This document shows positions 6,620 to 15,451 of a stretch of DNA of 21,381 nt, one piece after another. The notes under the pieces were generated by a model that worked only from the letters and a program-made list of their open reading frames with translations, ran no database searches and had not been told where the DNA came from. The first letter of the stretch is position 1, and every line of letters begins with the position of its first letter. The stretch is taken from assembly GCA_964625465.1 (NCBI GenBank), contig CAZVFD010000025.1:1-21381 (forward strand), given 5' to 3'. The position numbers and the translations under genes are program-made. Source of the stretch: CAZLFQ01 sp964625465 (GTDB lineage Bacteria; Pseudomonadota; Alphaproteobacteria; Rickettsiales; Midichloriaceae).

Positions 6620-7741
6620 ATGATTAAAATATCAAAACATCCATTTCCCTACAAAGCTGCAATGTCGCTGTCTTCAGACGTTGAATTCATGACGTGGAAA
6701 GCTCAGCTAGAAATTTTCAAAATTTTTGAAAAATATCGTATTCCAGTAGCACACAGCTTATTCTTTTTTGCCACAAATTTTTTATGTCATTCAACATTTA
6801 GTTATTTCTTAGGTACGAGTGGTAAACTATCGCATGAAGCTCCTGAAATAAGAGACAAGATAAAAGCTGGGTTATTTGACACAATCCATGCTTATGGAGA
6901 TTTTGATGGTGGTGGATTTACTAGGAAGCATGCAGAACTTGTGTATGATGAGTGCGTGAAGCATAATTTAAGTTTTGACATATTTACTAGCCATGGTTCT
7001 GATTTAAATAGCCAGAATATAGGTTATGTAGGCTTGCAAAATGCTCCTTATCACGGAGACGATGTAAATCATGAGTCTTATCATGCCGATATTACAAGAA
7101 AAATTGGAGTCAGATATTTTTGGCCTAACTCCTCGGCTTTGATGCCAAAACCATATTCAAAGACGCCGATTTTAGAGTTGAGGAAGTCTGCTGATGGCGT
7201 TGATCACGTGATATTTAATCGATACAGAGGCTTAGTAGGCAAGGCTGCACCTAATATAAGTACTTTTGCTGAGCAAATAGAATTTAACGACTTGCTTAAA
7301 CTGATCAAGGTGCAAGGAACGTGTATTTATTATCAACATCTCGGAGTTTGGGAAAAAAGACAAGACGGCAGTTTTGAAGAGAATAGACCTCCATATTTCA
7401 CTAAAGAGGGTTTTGAACGGATTGAGCAAATAGCAGATTTATACCACTCAAAAGACTTATGGATTGAAACAACTGGGAAGCTTTTGAGATATACGGAAAC
7501 AAGAGACAATCTTAGTTTTTTTTATGATAAAAATACAAAAACTATAAATTTAAATGTCTCGAACATACCTGACATAAAATATCAGCACTTCAACAATATC
7601 ACCTTTGTAATAGACAAAATATTTAAAATTTTTAACTCCAACATTATTCCCCAAGCCATAAATTGGCAAGGTAGGGATTTACCATTTGAAGTTTTTGATA
7701 CTTATCGATATACTTATCTAAAAATTAAAATTGGAAATTGA
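6620..7741 (+). CDS. Polysaccharide deacetylase-like protein, first gene of glycan operon
   Basis: A 373-residue protein that looks like a distant member of the NodB / carbohydrate-esterase barrel group. The evidence is an N-terminal strand ending in MSLSSDVE (Asp20), an IHAYGDFDGGG block (His90, Asp94, Asp96), and FTSHGSDLNSQN (His125), a set of possible metal ligands. The classical TFDD and HxxxH motifs are not present in standard form, so removal of an acetyl group is a guess; it may be another sugar-modifying hydrolase. No signal peptide is seen, which suggests action in the cytoplasm on a lipid-linked or nucleotide-linked intermediate. The ATG at 6620 is used; TTG 6605 is possible, and neither has a clear ribosome-binding site. 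The 3' end runs into the methyltransferase gene. Confidence 0.7.
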   Translation: MIKISKHPFPYKAAMSLSSDVEFMTWKAQLEIFKIFEKYRIPVAHSLFFFATNFLCHSTFSYFLGTSGKLSHEAPEIRDKIKAGLFDTIHAYGDFDGGGFTRKHAELVYDECVKHNLSFDIFTSHGSDLNSQNIGYVGLQNAPYHGDDVNHESYHADITRKIGVRYFWPNSSALMPKPYSKTPILELRKSADGVDHVIFNRYRGLVGKAAPNISTFAEQIEFNDLLKLIKVQGTCIYYQHLGVWEKRQDGSFEENRPPYFTKEGFERIEQIADLYHSKDLWIETTGKLLRYTETRDNLSFFYDKNTKTINLNVSNIPDIKYQHFNNITFVIDKIFKIFNSNIIPQAINWQGRDLPFEVFDTYRYTYLKIKIGN

Positions 7742-7746
7742 CTGAT

Positions 7747-8487
7747 ATGACTAACGAATTGGATTTTGATGCTTTAAAAAAACTTGCACTTACACATAAT
7801 GACAGTAGCTATGCAGATGTAGTAACACAAGTTCCATATTCCTATTACGTTGAGAGGGTTAAAGATTTGGACCTGAAGAATCAAAAAGTTGTGGTAGATG
7901 TAGGGTGTGGCTTTGGGCAATGGAGTGCTGCCTTGGCTCAGTTTAATGACAACGTTATTGGAATTGACATTAATAAGAATCGTGTAGAAATTGGCAATGC
8001 TCTGTTAAAAGAAGCGAACATTTCCAATGCTAAATTAAACCTAGGAAACGCCCTAAATCTCGAACTAGAAGACCAATCGGTAGATATTGTATTCTGCTAT
8101 GGAGTGGTTATGTTTGTTGATTTTGCAAAAGCTATAAAAGAATTCAGACGTGTTTTAAAAACAGGCGGCCTACTTTATATTAATAGCAATGGCAAGGGGT
8201 GGTGGTTTAATCTTGCAAAAACTCACTTTTGCAAAAATAAAAATGTTAGAAATGCCGCCTTAAAAGGGTTTTTGATGGGGCATCTCCCCGCTGTAACACC
8301 CAACTCTTCTAGCCTTAAGACAATTGGTAAGAAAATGCGTAATTTGGGATTCGAAATTATATCAAAAGGTTATGATGGGACCATTACATCCGATCCTAAG
8401 AAATTTGTAGACAGACAATTTTATAAACCCAATAAATATGGGATCTGGGATAATGTAATAGAGCACTTATCGAAAAAAGTTATTTAA
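7747..8487 (+). CDS. SAM-dependent methyltransferase (class I)
   Basis: A 246-residue Rossmann-fold methyltransferase. Motif I VVVDVGCGFG (about 48-57) binds S-adenosylmethionine, GIDIN (about 72-76) holds the ribose-binding Asp74, VDIVFCYGV is the post-II strand, and LKTGGLLYINSNG is the motif before the C-terminal half. The acceptor is not evident. In this operon a sugar or glycan-linked acceptor is most likely (inference). The ATG at 7747 is used; a TTG at 7738 that overlaps the preceding stop is an alternative. The next gene begins right after its stop, which suggests translational coupling. Confidence 0.8.
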   Translation: MTNELDFDALKKLALTHNDSSYADVVTQVPYSYYVERVKDLDLKNQKVVVDVGCGFGQWSAALAQFNDNVIGIDINKNRVEIGNALLKEANISNAKLNLGNALNLELEDQSVDIVFCYGVVMFVDFAKAIKEFRRVLKTGGLLYINSNGKGWWFNLAKTHFCKNKNVRNAALKGFLMGHLPAVTPNSSSLKTIGKKMRNLGFEIISKGYDGTITSDPKKFVDRQFYKPNKYGIWDNVIEHLSKKVI

Positions 8488-9732
8488 ATGCTAAAAAAAC
8501 TACTAAGGAAGCTCCGTAACAAAAATAGCAACCCCCTTCTTAAAGAGCTTGAAAATCACTTATTATCTCAAGTAATGACTGTGAATGACATTAATAGTGT
8601 AAAGTACCAAGAAGCTTTGCTTCTAAATAGCTTGCCCAGACCTATAAAAGACTACACCTTTCATTGTGATGAATCTAAGACAATAAGTGCACTTTTTGCA
8701 GCAAGTAAACTAAATAGATTAGACATATTAAGAAAGGTTGTAGGTGTAATAGGACAAAATTCTGCTAGTGATCAGGATTTCATTGAGAAATGCTTGTCTT
8801 TCACGCAAAAATATTTTTTCTGGCATTTTGCAGGTCAACCTATTTTTAACAAAAACATTATTGAAGACCCTATTGCAAATTTATTATTAAGATCTGCAAG
8901 ATGCGGGACTTCGGCGCGTTTCTTAGTCGACTTACTATTAGTTGCTGGGTTTAAAGCTGGCATTTTTTGTGGAGCCGCACATACAACAGCTGCAATCTTC
9001 CAAGACAAGTGTTGGCGTCTATTGGATACTGCCTTATACCCCCCCGGAGTCTTTCCCAAGGGAAGTGATGGAGGATTTTTAAGCGTAAATGAAGCGCTGT
9101 CTAATCACAATTATTTAGATAAGCCTCCTTCTTATATAAATTTCAATAAGGATTATATCGATTTATTCTTAAGTTTGTACCCTGAAGCAATGTCACTTCC
9201 ATTCAACACAATGACATTTCAAGAACTACTAAAAAGACCTATATTTCCTTCAGCAGGGTACTTTGGCAATACTTTTTTTAGTCAAAGTGGGCGTAGACCA
9301 ATTGTGCAGATTTTTCAAAAGAAAGGCCTCCAATCATCTAATAATTCTTATACTAATTTTGGATGGGAACGTTTAAAAGAAGTTGAAAATTATCGTGCGC
9401 CCAACGTAGAAGTTTTCTTTTTGCCATCTCATATAAGTAAACCAAGAATCGAGGCATCTGATGTTGTCTGGGATGCACCAGAATTTTACGATAAAGATCG
9501 CGGCTTAATATACAATATCTATATTTCTACCAAACCTAACAAATGGTCTTATGCGGATTTTAAAGTTGGCTGTACTTTTGATTGTAGTTATGTGCATAAA
9601 CTGAGTACTAAAACCAACAGAATTCCTCTTAGTGAAATCAAGATATACGGAAATTTTATTAGTATCGCTCCGTCTTATGCAAATACTCCAGCTGAGAATT
9701 TCGTCCTTCAAACTGAGCAACTTAAAATATAA
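8488..9732 (+). CDS. Transglutaminase-like superfamily protein
   Basis: A 414-residue protein with a papain-like transglutaminase core at about 125-190. RCGTSARF supplies Cys139, AAHTTAAIF supplies His165, and WRLLDTAL supplies Asp180, in the order and spacing typical of bacterial transglutaminase-like domains. The N-terminal 120 residues are helical and positively charged at the start. The C-terminal 200 residues are rich in aromatic residues and look like beta structure. No signal peptide is seen. Members of the superfamily are proteases, amidases or cross-linking enzymes; the substrate here is unknown. Its place between a methyltransferase and a sugar epimerase suggests a role in adding or removing an amide-linked group on a glycan or glycopeptide (inference). 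The ATG follows the previous stop directly. Confidence 0.75.
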   Translation: MLKKLLRKLRNKNSNPLLKELENHLLSQVMTVNDINSVKYQEALLLNSLPRPIKDYTFHCDESKTISALFAASKLNRLDILRKVVGVIGQNSASDQDFIEKCLSFTQKYFFWHFAGQPIFNKNIIEDPIANLLLRSARCGTSARFLVDLLLVAGFKAGIFCGAAHTTAAIFQDKCWRLLDTALYPPGVFPKGSDGGFLSVNEALSNHNYLDKPPSYINFNKDYIDLFLSLYPEAMSLPFNTMTFQELLKRPIFPSAGYFGNTFFSQSGRRPIVQIFQKKGLQSSNNSYTNFGWERLKEVENYRAPNVEVFFLPSHISKPRIEASDVVWDAPEFYDKDRGLIYNIYISTKPNKWSYADFKVGCTFDCSYVHKLSTKTNRIPLSEIKIYGNFISIAPSYANTPAENFVLQTEQLKI

Positions 9733-9792
9733 TATTGCACTCACACTATAATAAGTGTAATCTCCTACACGAATAAATTTAAAATCTCTTGT

Positions 9793-10764
9793 ATGCTAAG
9801 CAATCCATTAAAAGGTAAAAAAGTATTAGTAACAGGTGGGGCTGGTTTTATAGGCTCGCACTTGTGCGAGACACTTGTTAAAAGTGGTGCAAATGTCATT
9901 TCATTAGATGATTACTCTGCAGGCAAAGAAGTCAACATAGCTTTTCTTAAAGAATATAGTAATTTTACGGCAGTATCAAAAGATATATGCGATGTAGAAG
10001 GGATGGACGAACTGTTCGAAGGTACAGAAGTTGTTTTTAATAATGCAGCCTCAAAGAAAAACATATGTTTAATTGATCCACAAAGAGACTTACGAGTTAA
10101 TGCAGGTGGGACATTAAATTTGCTTCAGTTTGCAATCAAACACAAAGTAAAAAAATTTGTACATGCTTCTACTGGCTCTGTATACGGTGAGCCTTTTGTG
10201 TTTCCAACTACCGAATCGCATCCACTAAAACCAGTATCATATTATGGTGTTTCTAAACTCGCTGGAGAAAGATATGTAGATGTTTTTGCAAACTTGTATA
10301 ATTTGGATATGACCATTCTCAGATATTTTCATGTGTATGGTCCAAGACAAGAATCTAATGAATTTGGCGGGGTTGTTTCGATATTCATGCGCAATTTATT
10401 AGAAGGAAAAGATATTACAATATTTGGTGATGGAAACCAAATTAGGTCTTTTACATATGTTAAAGATTTGGTACAGGCAAATCTAGCAGTGGCAACAAAT
10501 CCTAAGGCCAAAGGAAAGGTTTATAACACAGCTTCTGGAATAAAAGTATCAATAAATGAGCTAGCTACTTTCTTAGTTGATAGAATGGCTAAAAATACCG
10601 GCAATATAAAGTATGGACCGCCACTGATTGGAGATATTATGAACTTTGATGTAAGCAACGCTTCAATCAAAGATGATTTGAACATTAACTTTGAAGAAGA
10701 CTTTTTTGGCACTTTGGGTAGTACCATTCAAGACTACTTAGAGTATTTTAAGAAGGCTATTTAG
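9793..10764 (+). CDS. NAD-dependent sugar-nucleotide epimerase/dehydratase (extended SDR)
   Basis: A 323-residue extended short-chain dehydrogenase. GGAGFIG (15-21) binds NAD, HASTGSVYGEP carries the catalytic Ser129, and YYGVSK holds the Tyr151/Lys155 pair. The NNAASKKN and RVNAGGTLNLL blocks and a C-terminal RSFTYVKDLVQA resemble UDP-hexose and UDP-N-acetylhexosamine 4-epimerases (GalE/WbpP type). The exact sugar cannot be decided from sequence. It would provide an activated sugar for the glycosyltransferases of this operon. A 60-nt gap separates it from the preceding gene and there is no clear ribosome-binding site. The following asnB-like gene begins right after its stop. Confidence 0.88.
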   Translation: MLSNPLKGKKVLVTGGAGFIGSHLCETLVKSGANVISLDDYSAGKEVNIAFLKEYSNFTAVSKDICDVEGMDELFEGTEVVFNNAASKKNICLIDPQRDLRVNAGGTLNLLQFAIKHKVKKFVHASTGSVYGEPFVFPTTESHPLKPVSYYGVSKLAGERYVDVFANLYNLDMTILRYFHVYGPRQESNEFGGVVSIFMRNLLEGKDITIFGDGNQIRSFTYVKDLVQANLAVATNPKAKGKVYNTASGIKVSINELATFLVDRMAKNTGNIKYGPPLIGDIMNFDVSNASIKDDLNINFEEDFFGTLGSTIQDYLEYFKKAI

Positions 10765-12585
10765 ATGTGTGGCATTATTTCTGTTGTTTCCAACGAGAAA
10801 ATTAAGCCTACAACAATAAATTCGATGCTTAATGTTATTCAGCATCGTGGGCCTGATTCTCGCGGTGTGTGGATCTCAGATACTGATAAGGTTGCATTAG
10901 CTCATAGAAGACTATCAATTATAGACTTGTCTAAAAACGCAGCGCAGCCAATGGTTGCTTCACTTGGTGACAAGATTGTCATAGTTTTCAATGGTGAGAT
11001 ATATAATTTTAGACAAATTCGGTCAGAGCTTGAAAAATTGGGACACAAGTTCCAGTCTGCAAGTGACACTGAAGTTTTATTACACAGCTACATAGAATGG
11101 GGAGAAAAGCTAACTGAAAAATTAAACGGGATGTGGGCTTTTGTTATATATGATGAACGAAAAAATATAATATTTGCCTCTAGAGATAGAGTTGGGATGA
11201 AGCCACTTTACATATATAGGTCGTCTTCAGAATTGATTTTAGCATCTGAAATTAAGAGTATAATCAACCACGATAAAGTTAGTGTTGAGTTGGATTATGA
11301 TGCTTTAGTAGAATATTTTAGTTTCCAAAATATTATTTCAAATAAGTCTCTTTTCAAAAATATAAGCTATGTTCCTGCAGGCCATAACATTATATATGAT
11401 ATTGAACAAGACACTATCAAGCAATACTGCTACTGGGATTATAAATTTGCTGAAGATAACAGCTTATCCTTAGAAGAGCAGTCTATAAAGTTTAAAAACG
11501 TTTTTATGAAATCACTAGGTCGCCATTTGATTTCTGACGTAGATATAGGAGTAACGCTATCAGGCGGCATGGATTCATCATCAATTGTAGCTCTAGCATC
11601 AAAACAAATAAGAAATTTAAACACATTTACAGGATTCTTTGACACTAGATTTATAGAAAAGGATGATAGATGCCATAGTGAACACGAAGATGCTAGAATT
11701 ATTGCTCAAAAATTCGATACAAATCATTATGAAAGGCTGATTACGCCCAGCGACATGATATCATCCATGCCCAGTATTGTTTGGCATCTTGAAGATCCTA
11801 AGGTTGCTATGTGCTACACATTCTACGCTATATCACAGCTACTTTCTCAAAAAGTAACTGTTAACTTATCTGGCACTGGTGGAGATGAATTATTTGGTGG
11901 ATATCCTTGGAGATATGGTTTGGTGGAAAATACTAGTAACCAAGAAGAATTTTATAAAAGATACTATAAATACTGGTGTAGACTTATATCAGACGAGGGT
12001 AGGGAAAACTTTTTTACAGATAGAATTAAAGCAAACGTAGATATGACAGCTCCTTACAAGTCATTCTTAGACGTTATGAAACCTCAACAAAATACTTCCA
12101 TTATTAATCAAGCTTTTTACTTCGAGCTTAAAACTTTTTTAGTTGGCATGCTATTGGTAGAAGATAAGATGGGTATGGCTTTTTCTACTGAAACTAGATT
12201 TCCATTTCTAGACAAGGAAATAGTAGATTTTGCGATGCAACTACCGAGTCATTTTAAATATCAAAATAACGAAGCAAAATTACTGTTAAAAAAAGCGATG
12301 AAGGATATTCTGCCGGAAGAAACCATTTATAAAAGAAAACAAGGGTTCACCCCTCCTGATCAAACATGGTATCGCAATGAACTAAATTACTACGTTTCAA
12401 ATTTGTTATTATCAAAAAAATCATTCATTGGCGAATTTATTGATCGCACTCAGATTGAGAATATACTACTTCAACATAATAATAAAGTTCAGGATAATAG
12501 AATGCTGATATGGAGTTTAGTGTTTTTCGAAGGCTGGCTAAAGACTTTTCTAAATCACCAAGGCCGTTCTAACACTATGTTTTAA
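10765..12585 (+). CDS. asnB: Asparagine synthase family amidotransferase (glutamine-hydrolysing)
   Basis: A 606-residue AsnB-type enzyme with both halves intact. The N-terminal glutaminase domain begins MCGI with nucleophile Cys2 and has RHRGPDSRG, NGEIYN and SDTEVLLH. The synthetase domain has the ATP-binding loop SGGMDSS (266-272) and GTGGDELFGGYPWR. Family members use ammonia from glutamine to turn an acid into an amide, in asparagine or in sugar acids and peptides of surface polysaccharides. Its position inside a glycan operon favours a carbohydrate or conjugate substrate over free aspartate, but both remain possible. The full-length glutaminase half and the glycan context argue against a lasso-peptide cyclase. 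The ATG directly follows the epimerase stop. Confidence 0.9.
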   Translation: MCGIISVVSNEKIKPTTINSMLNVIQHRGPDSRGVWISDTDKVALAHRRLSIIDLSKNAAQPMVASLGDKIVIVFNGEIYNFRQIRSELEKLGHKFQSASDTEVLLHSYIEWGEKLTEKLNGMWAFVIYDERKNIIFASRDRVGMKPLYIYRSSSELILASEIKSIINHDKVSVELDYDALVEYFSFQNIISNKSLFKNISYVPAGHNIIYDIEQDTIKQYCYWDYKFAEDNSLSLEEQSIKFKNVFMKSLGRHLISDVDIGVTLSGGMDSSSIVALASKQIRNLNTFTGFFDTRFIEKDDRCHSEHEDARIIAQKFDTNHYERLITPSDMISSMPSIVWHLEDPKVAMCYTFYAISQLLSQKVTVNLSGTGGDELFGGYPWRYGLVENTSNQEEFYKRYYKYWCRLISDEGRENFFTDRIKANVDMTAPYKSFLDVMKPQQNTSIINQAFYFELKTFLVGMLLVEDKMGMAFSTETRFPFLDKEIVDFAMQLPSHFKYQNNEAKLLLKKAMKDILPEETIYKRKQGFTPPDQTWYRNELNYYVSNLLLSKKSFIGEFIDRTQIENILLQHNNKVQDNRMLIWSLVFFEGWLKTFLNHQGRSNTMF

Positions 12586-12598
12586 AGGAGTAGCTATC

Positions 12599-13855
12599 AT
12601 GACAAAGAGTAATATGAGCTTCATGAAAATGTTAAAGAGAGTCGCTAGAAAGACTATATTAACCCCTTTGATGGTTATAGGCTTAATTTCCCTTTATATT
12701 TTATATATCTTTATAGCTTTATCGGCACGTTTTTTCGCAAAGCCCCGCTATGATATAGCACTTGGTCCACAGCCTATGATAAATAACATATATCATAAAA
12801 GAGCTTTAGAATTATACGGCTATAAAGCTAAGACTTTTGTCTTTAATACTTTTTTCATTACTCAAGAATTTGACTTCTTTTTTGGAGATGGTAAACCACA
12901 AAACCCTTTGACTCCCTTAAAAGCATTTATCCACACAGTCTTTAATCACAAAATTTTATACACATACTTCAACGGCACTATTTCATATATGCGCTTCTTA
13001 CCTAATTGGCTTCAGCACATAGCTTTTAAATACGAGCCTTTATTGTATAAATTGGCCGGATTGAAGTTGGTTCTCTTGCCATATGGGGGAGATGTACATA
13101 ATCTATCTTATTGTAATAATTTACTAATGAAAAACTCGATAATCAAAGATTATCCGTATTTTCAAAAGCAATGGCGTGATAATATTATTACTTCAACAGA
13201 TGCATGGATTAAAACTGCAGATCATGTGATAGCTGGCTGTGACTGGGTCTGGTTTTTATATCATTGGGACACCCTATTATCTGGACACTTTAGCATCGAC
13301 ACCCACTGTATCCAGCCTCAAGGCTATAAAAAACACAAGAAAGGGGATTTAATCAAAATTTTTCATGGACCTAACCATGTGACGATAAAAGGTTCAAAGC
13401 ATTTTGAGAGGGCGGTAAGAGAGCTTAAAGATGATGGATATAATATTGAATTGGTATTAGTACAAAAAAAGCATAATGATGAGCTACTTAAAATTATGCA
13501 AGAGTGCGATATCATTGCAGATCAACTAATTATTGGCTGGTATGCAATGACAGCAATTGAAGGAATGTCCATGGGTAAGCCTGTCTTATGCTATTTACAC
13601 GAGGACTTGTTAAATTTATACATTGAGCAAGAAGTAATTGATGAAAAGCTTCTTCCCCTTATTAATTGCAATTATAAAACTGTTAAATCTCGTCTAAAAG
13701 AATTACTAGATCATCCAGAACAGATAAGTATTATTGGAAAAAAATCTCGTGAGTATGTAGAGAAGTATCACTCCCTTGAATTTATTGGTGGTAAATTTGA
13801 TATAATTAATAAATCTCTTGGAGTTTTTCCGACCAATACCAGTATCTCACAATAA
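12599..13855 (+). CDS. Glycosyltransferase, GT4-like, with N-terminal membrane anchor
   Basis: A 418-residue protein. A hydrophobic segment at about 20-45, preceded by basic residues, should anchor it to the inner membrane. The C-terminal half looks like a GT-B fold transferase of the GT4 kind: KIFHGPNHVTIKGS, then DQLIIGWYAMTAIEGMSMGKPV (about 307-330) with the conserved Glu and the MGKPV nucleotide-sugar block. It is a distant paralogue of the last gene of the operon, sharing DQLI-GWY and MGKPV. Donor and acceptor are unknown. The start is well supported by AAGGAG (12585-12590), the only strong ribosome-binding site in the operon, which overlaps the asnB stop. Confidence 0.82.
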   Translation: MTKSNMSFMKMLKRVARKTILTPLMVIGLISLYILYIFIALSARFFAKPRYDIALGPQPMINNIYHKRALELYGYKAKTFVFNTFFITQEFDFFFGDGKPQNPLTPLKAFIHTVFNHKILYTYFNGTISYMRFLPNWLQHIAFKYEPLLYKLAGLKLVLLPYGGDVHNLSYCNNLLMKNSIIKDYPYFQKQWRDNIITSTDAWIKTADHVIAGCDWVWFLYHWDTLLSGHFSIDTHCIQPQGYKKHKKGDLIKIFHGPNHVTIKGSKHFERAVRELKDDGYNIELVLVQKKHNDELLKIMQECDIIADQLIIGWYAMTAIEGMSMGKPVLCYLHEDLLNLYIEQEVIDEKLLPLINCNYKTVKSRLKELLDHPEQISIIGKKSREYVEKYHSLEFIGGKFDIINKSLGVFPTNTSISQ

Positions 13856-13859
13856 TATA

Positions 13860-13888
13860 TAGACATAACTGCAAGAATATTATATAAA
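13860..13888 (+). promoter_or_regulatory. Putative internal promoter before the exporter genes
   Basis: TAGACA (13860-13865), 17 nt, then TATAAA (13883-13888), each matching the consensus at 5 of 6 positions. Transcription would start near 13895, 26 nt before the GTG start of the permease. It would let the exporter and last glycosyltransferase be expressed apart from the upstream biosynthetic genes. Confidence 0.5.
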
Positions 13889-13920
13889 CAATACTCCATT
13901 AATCATAATTTACTTTTTCT

Positions 13921-14703
13921 GTGTCATCTTCCTTAATCAAAGATTTATTTTGGTGTTTTAAAAATAAAGACCAATGCTTTTATTTAGCTTGGTGGGATAT
14001 AAAAAGCAAATACAGAAGGACTGTACTTGGCCCATTTTGGGTGGTTATGGTAACCTTTATATCAATAGCCTGTGTAAGTGTGTTAGGTTCTTCCCTATTT
14101 AAAGCACCGCTATCAACATTTTTCCCTTATATTGCAACGGGCATTGTAATTTGGACTCTGCTCTCCACTATGATATTAGAATCGTGCAACGTTTTCATAC
14201 TCTATAATTGGCTGCTATCCAACTTGAATGTGAATCCGCTATTACTGTGTGTACGCTTAATTTTAAAAAACTTTATTGTCTTTTTTCATGGCCTAAGTAT
14301 CGTCTTATTAGTACTGCTATATTACAATCTACTCACTATTATAGGTTTTACGGTTTTTCTTGGTGGCTTATCATTATATTTTATAAATTCGGTATGCATA
14401 TGCGTAATTCTTGGCTTCTTTTCAACTAGATATCGAGACTTCATTCAGATTATCCAATCTGTCATGAATATATTGATATTCATGACACCGGTTATATGGC
14501 AAAAAGAAATGCTAGGTAGCAACCAAATTATAGCCGAAGTCAATCCCTTGTATCATTTCATCACTGTCATCCGAGACCCTTTGTTAAATGGGAGTTTTCC
14601 AGCACAAAGCTTTGCTGTTGTAGGAATCATTACAATATTCAACTTTGTATTCGCTTCATATTTGTATGCAAGATTTAAACATAAATTAGTCTTTTGGTTA
14701 TAA
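13921..14703 (+). CDS. wzm: ABC-2 type glycan exporter permease (Wzm/TagG family)
   Basis: A 260-residue inner membrane protein with about six hydrophobic segments. The N-terminal WWDIKSKYRRTVLGPFW block is characteristic of the O-antigen, capsule and teichoic acid exporter permeases (Wzm, KpsM, TagG), and NPLYHFITVIRDPLLNG near the C-terminus is another family block. It forms the channel that moves lipid-linked glycan to the periplasm, powered by the ATPase encoded 4 nt downstream. The start is GTG with no clear ribosome-binding site; the next in-frame ATG would remove the conserved WWDIK block, so GTG is kept. Confidence 0.9.
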   Translation: MSSSLIKDLFWCFKNKDQCFYLAWWDIKSKYRRTVLGPFWVVMVTFISIACVSVLGSSLFKAPLSTFFPYIATGIVIWTLLSTMILESCNVFILYNWLLSNLNVNPLLLCVRLILKNFIVFFHGLSIVLLVLLYYNLLTIIGFTVFLGGLSLYFINSVCICVILGFFSTRYRDFIQIIQSVMNILIFMTPVIWQKEMLGSNQIIAEVNPLYHFITVIRDPLLNGSFPAQSFAVVGIITIFNFVFASYLYARFKHKLVFWL

Positions 14704-14707
14704 ACAG

Positions 14708-15451
14708 ATGTTAATTTTGAAAAATGTTACTTTAAATTATCCTATATACGGTGGCCTAGAACCAAAGCTCTTAACCAGAACCATAGCATCATTAGTTAGC
14801 GCAGGAAAATTTGTAAAAAATAAAAAAGTATCCTGTGTACGATCAATTGATGACCTTTCTTTAGAAGTTAAATCAGGCGAAAGGTTGGGTTTACTTGGAA
14901 ATAACGGAGCTGGCAAAACCACATTGCTAAAATTGATGGCCGGCATTTACAAACCGAGCTCTGGAAGCCTTACTATAGAAGGCTCGGTATGCCCAATATT
15001 AGGTACAGGATTTGGTTTGGATGAAGAAGCAACAGGTTATGAAAATATAATTTTAGGCGGTATAGCCTTAGGCAGAAGCGTTGCTGAAATGAAAGGTAAA
15101 ATCTCAGAAATTACAGAATTCACTGAGCTTGGGACATATTTATATATGCCTATAAAAACTTACTCAGCTGGTATGAAAACTAGACTTGCCTTCGCTATCA
15201 CAACGAGCTTCAACTCTGATATTATAGCAATAGACGAAGGTATTGGAGCTGGTGATTCTAGCTTTCAAGCTAAGGCTGAAAAAAGGCTTAATAAGTTCTT
15301 AAAAAGAGCCAATATACTTGTTATGGCGTCACATTCGAATGAACTATTGCAAAAATTTTGTACGCATGGTTTAGTAATGAAAAGTGGGAAGCAGGAATTC
15401 CACGGGACAATAAGTGAGGCAATCAAATATTACAAGAATCATTATAAATGA
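14708..15451 (+). CDS. wzt: ABC transporter ATP-binding protein for glycan export (Wzt/TagH family)
   Basis: A 247-residue nucleotide-binding protein. It has Walker A GNNGAGKT (64-71), the signature YSAGMK (152-157), Walker B IIAIDE (Asp176, Glu177) and the switch His209 in ASHS. The motif variants and the EEATGYENI block are those of polysaccharide exporters. It lacks the C-terminal glycan-binding domain found in Wzt proteins of about 400 residues, so export may be coupled to synthesis and not depend on recognition of a chain cap (inference from family). It pairs with the permease just upstream. Its stop overlaps the next start as ATGA. Confidence 0.92.
   Translation: MLILKNVTLNYPIYGGLEPKLLTRTIASLVSAGKFVKNKKVSCVRSIDDLSLEVKSGERLGLLGNNGAGKTTLLKLMAGIYKPSSGSLTIEGSVCPILGTGFGLDEEATGYENIILGGIALGRSVAEMKGKISEITEFTELGTYLYMPIKTYSAGMKTRLAFAITTSFNSDIIAIDEGIGAGDSSFQAKAEKRLNKFLKRANILVMASHSNELLQKFCTHGLVMKSGKQEFHGTISEAIKYYKNHYK

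Noticed and set aside
9743..9758. TATAAT within an ACACT/AGTGT dyad before the epimerase gene as an internal promoter
   Set aside because: No acceptable -35 lies at 16 to 18 nt, and the gene fits as part of the upstream operon. The dyad is short.
8488..15451. Lasso-peptide cluster (transglutaminase-like protease, AsnB-like cyclase and ABC transporter together)
   Set aside because: AsnB has a complete glutaminase half, the transporter is a Wzm/Wzt glycan exporter, the transglutaminase-like protein is far longer than the roughly 140-residue leader peptidases, and the gaps (60 and 65 nt at most) hold no precursor peptide gene.
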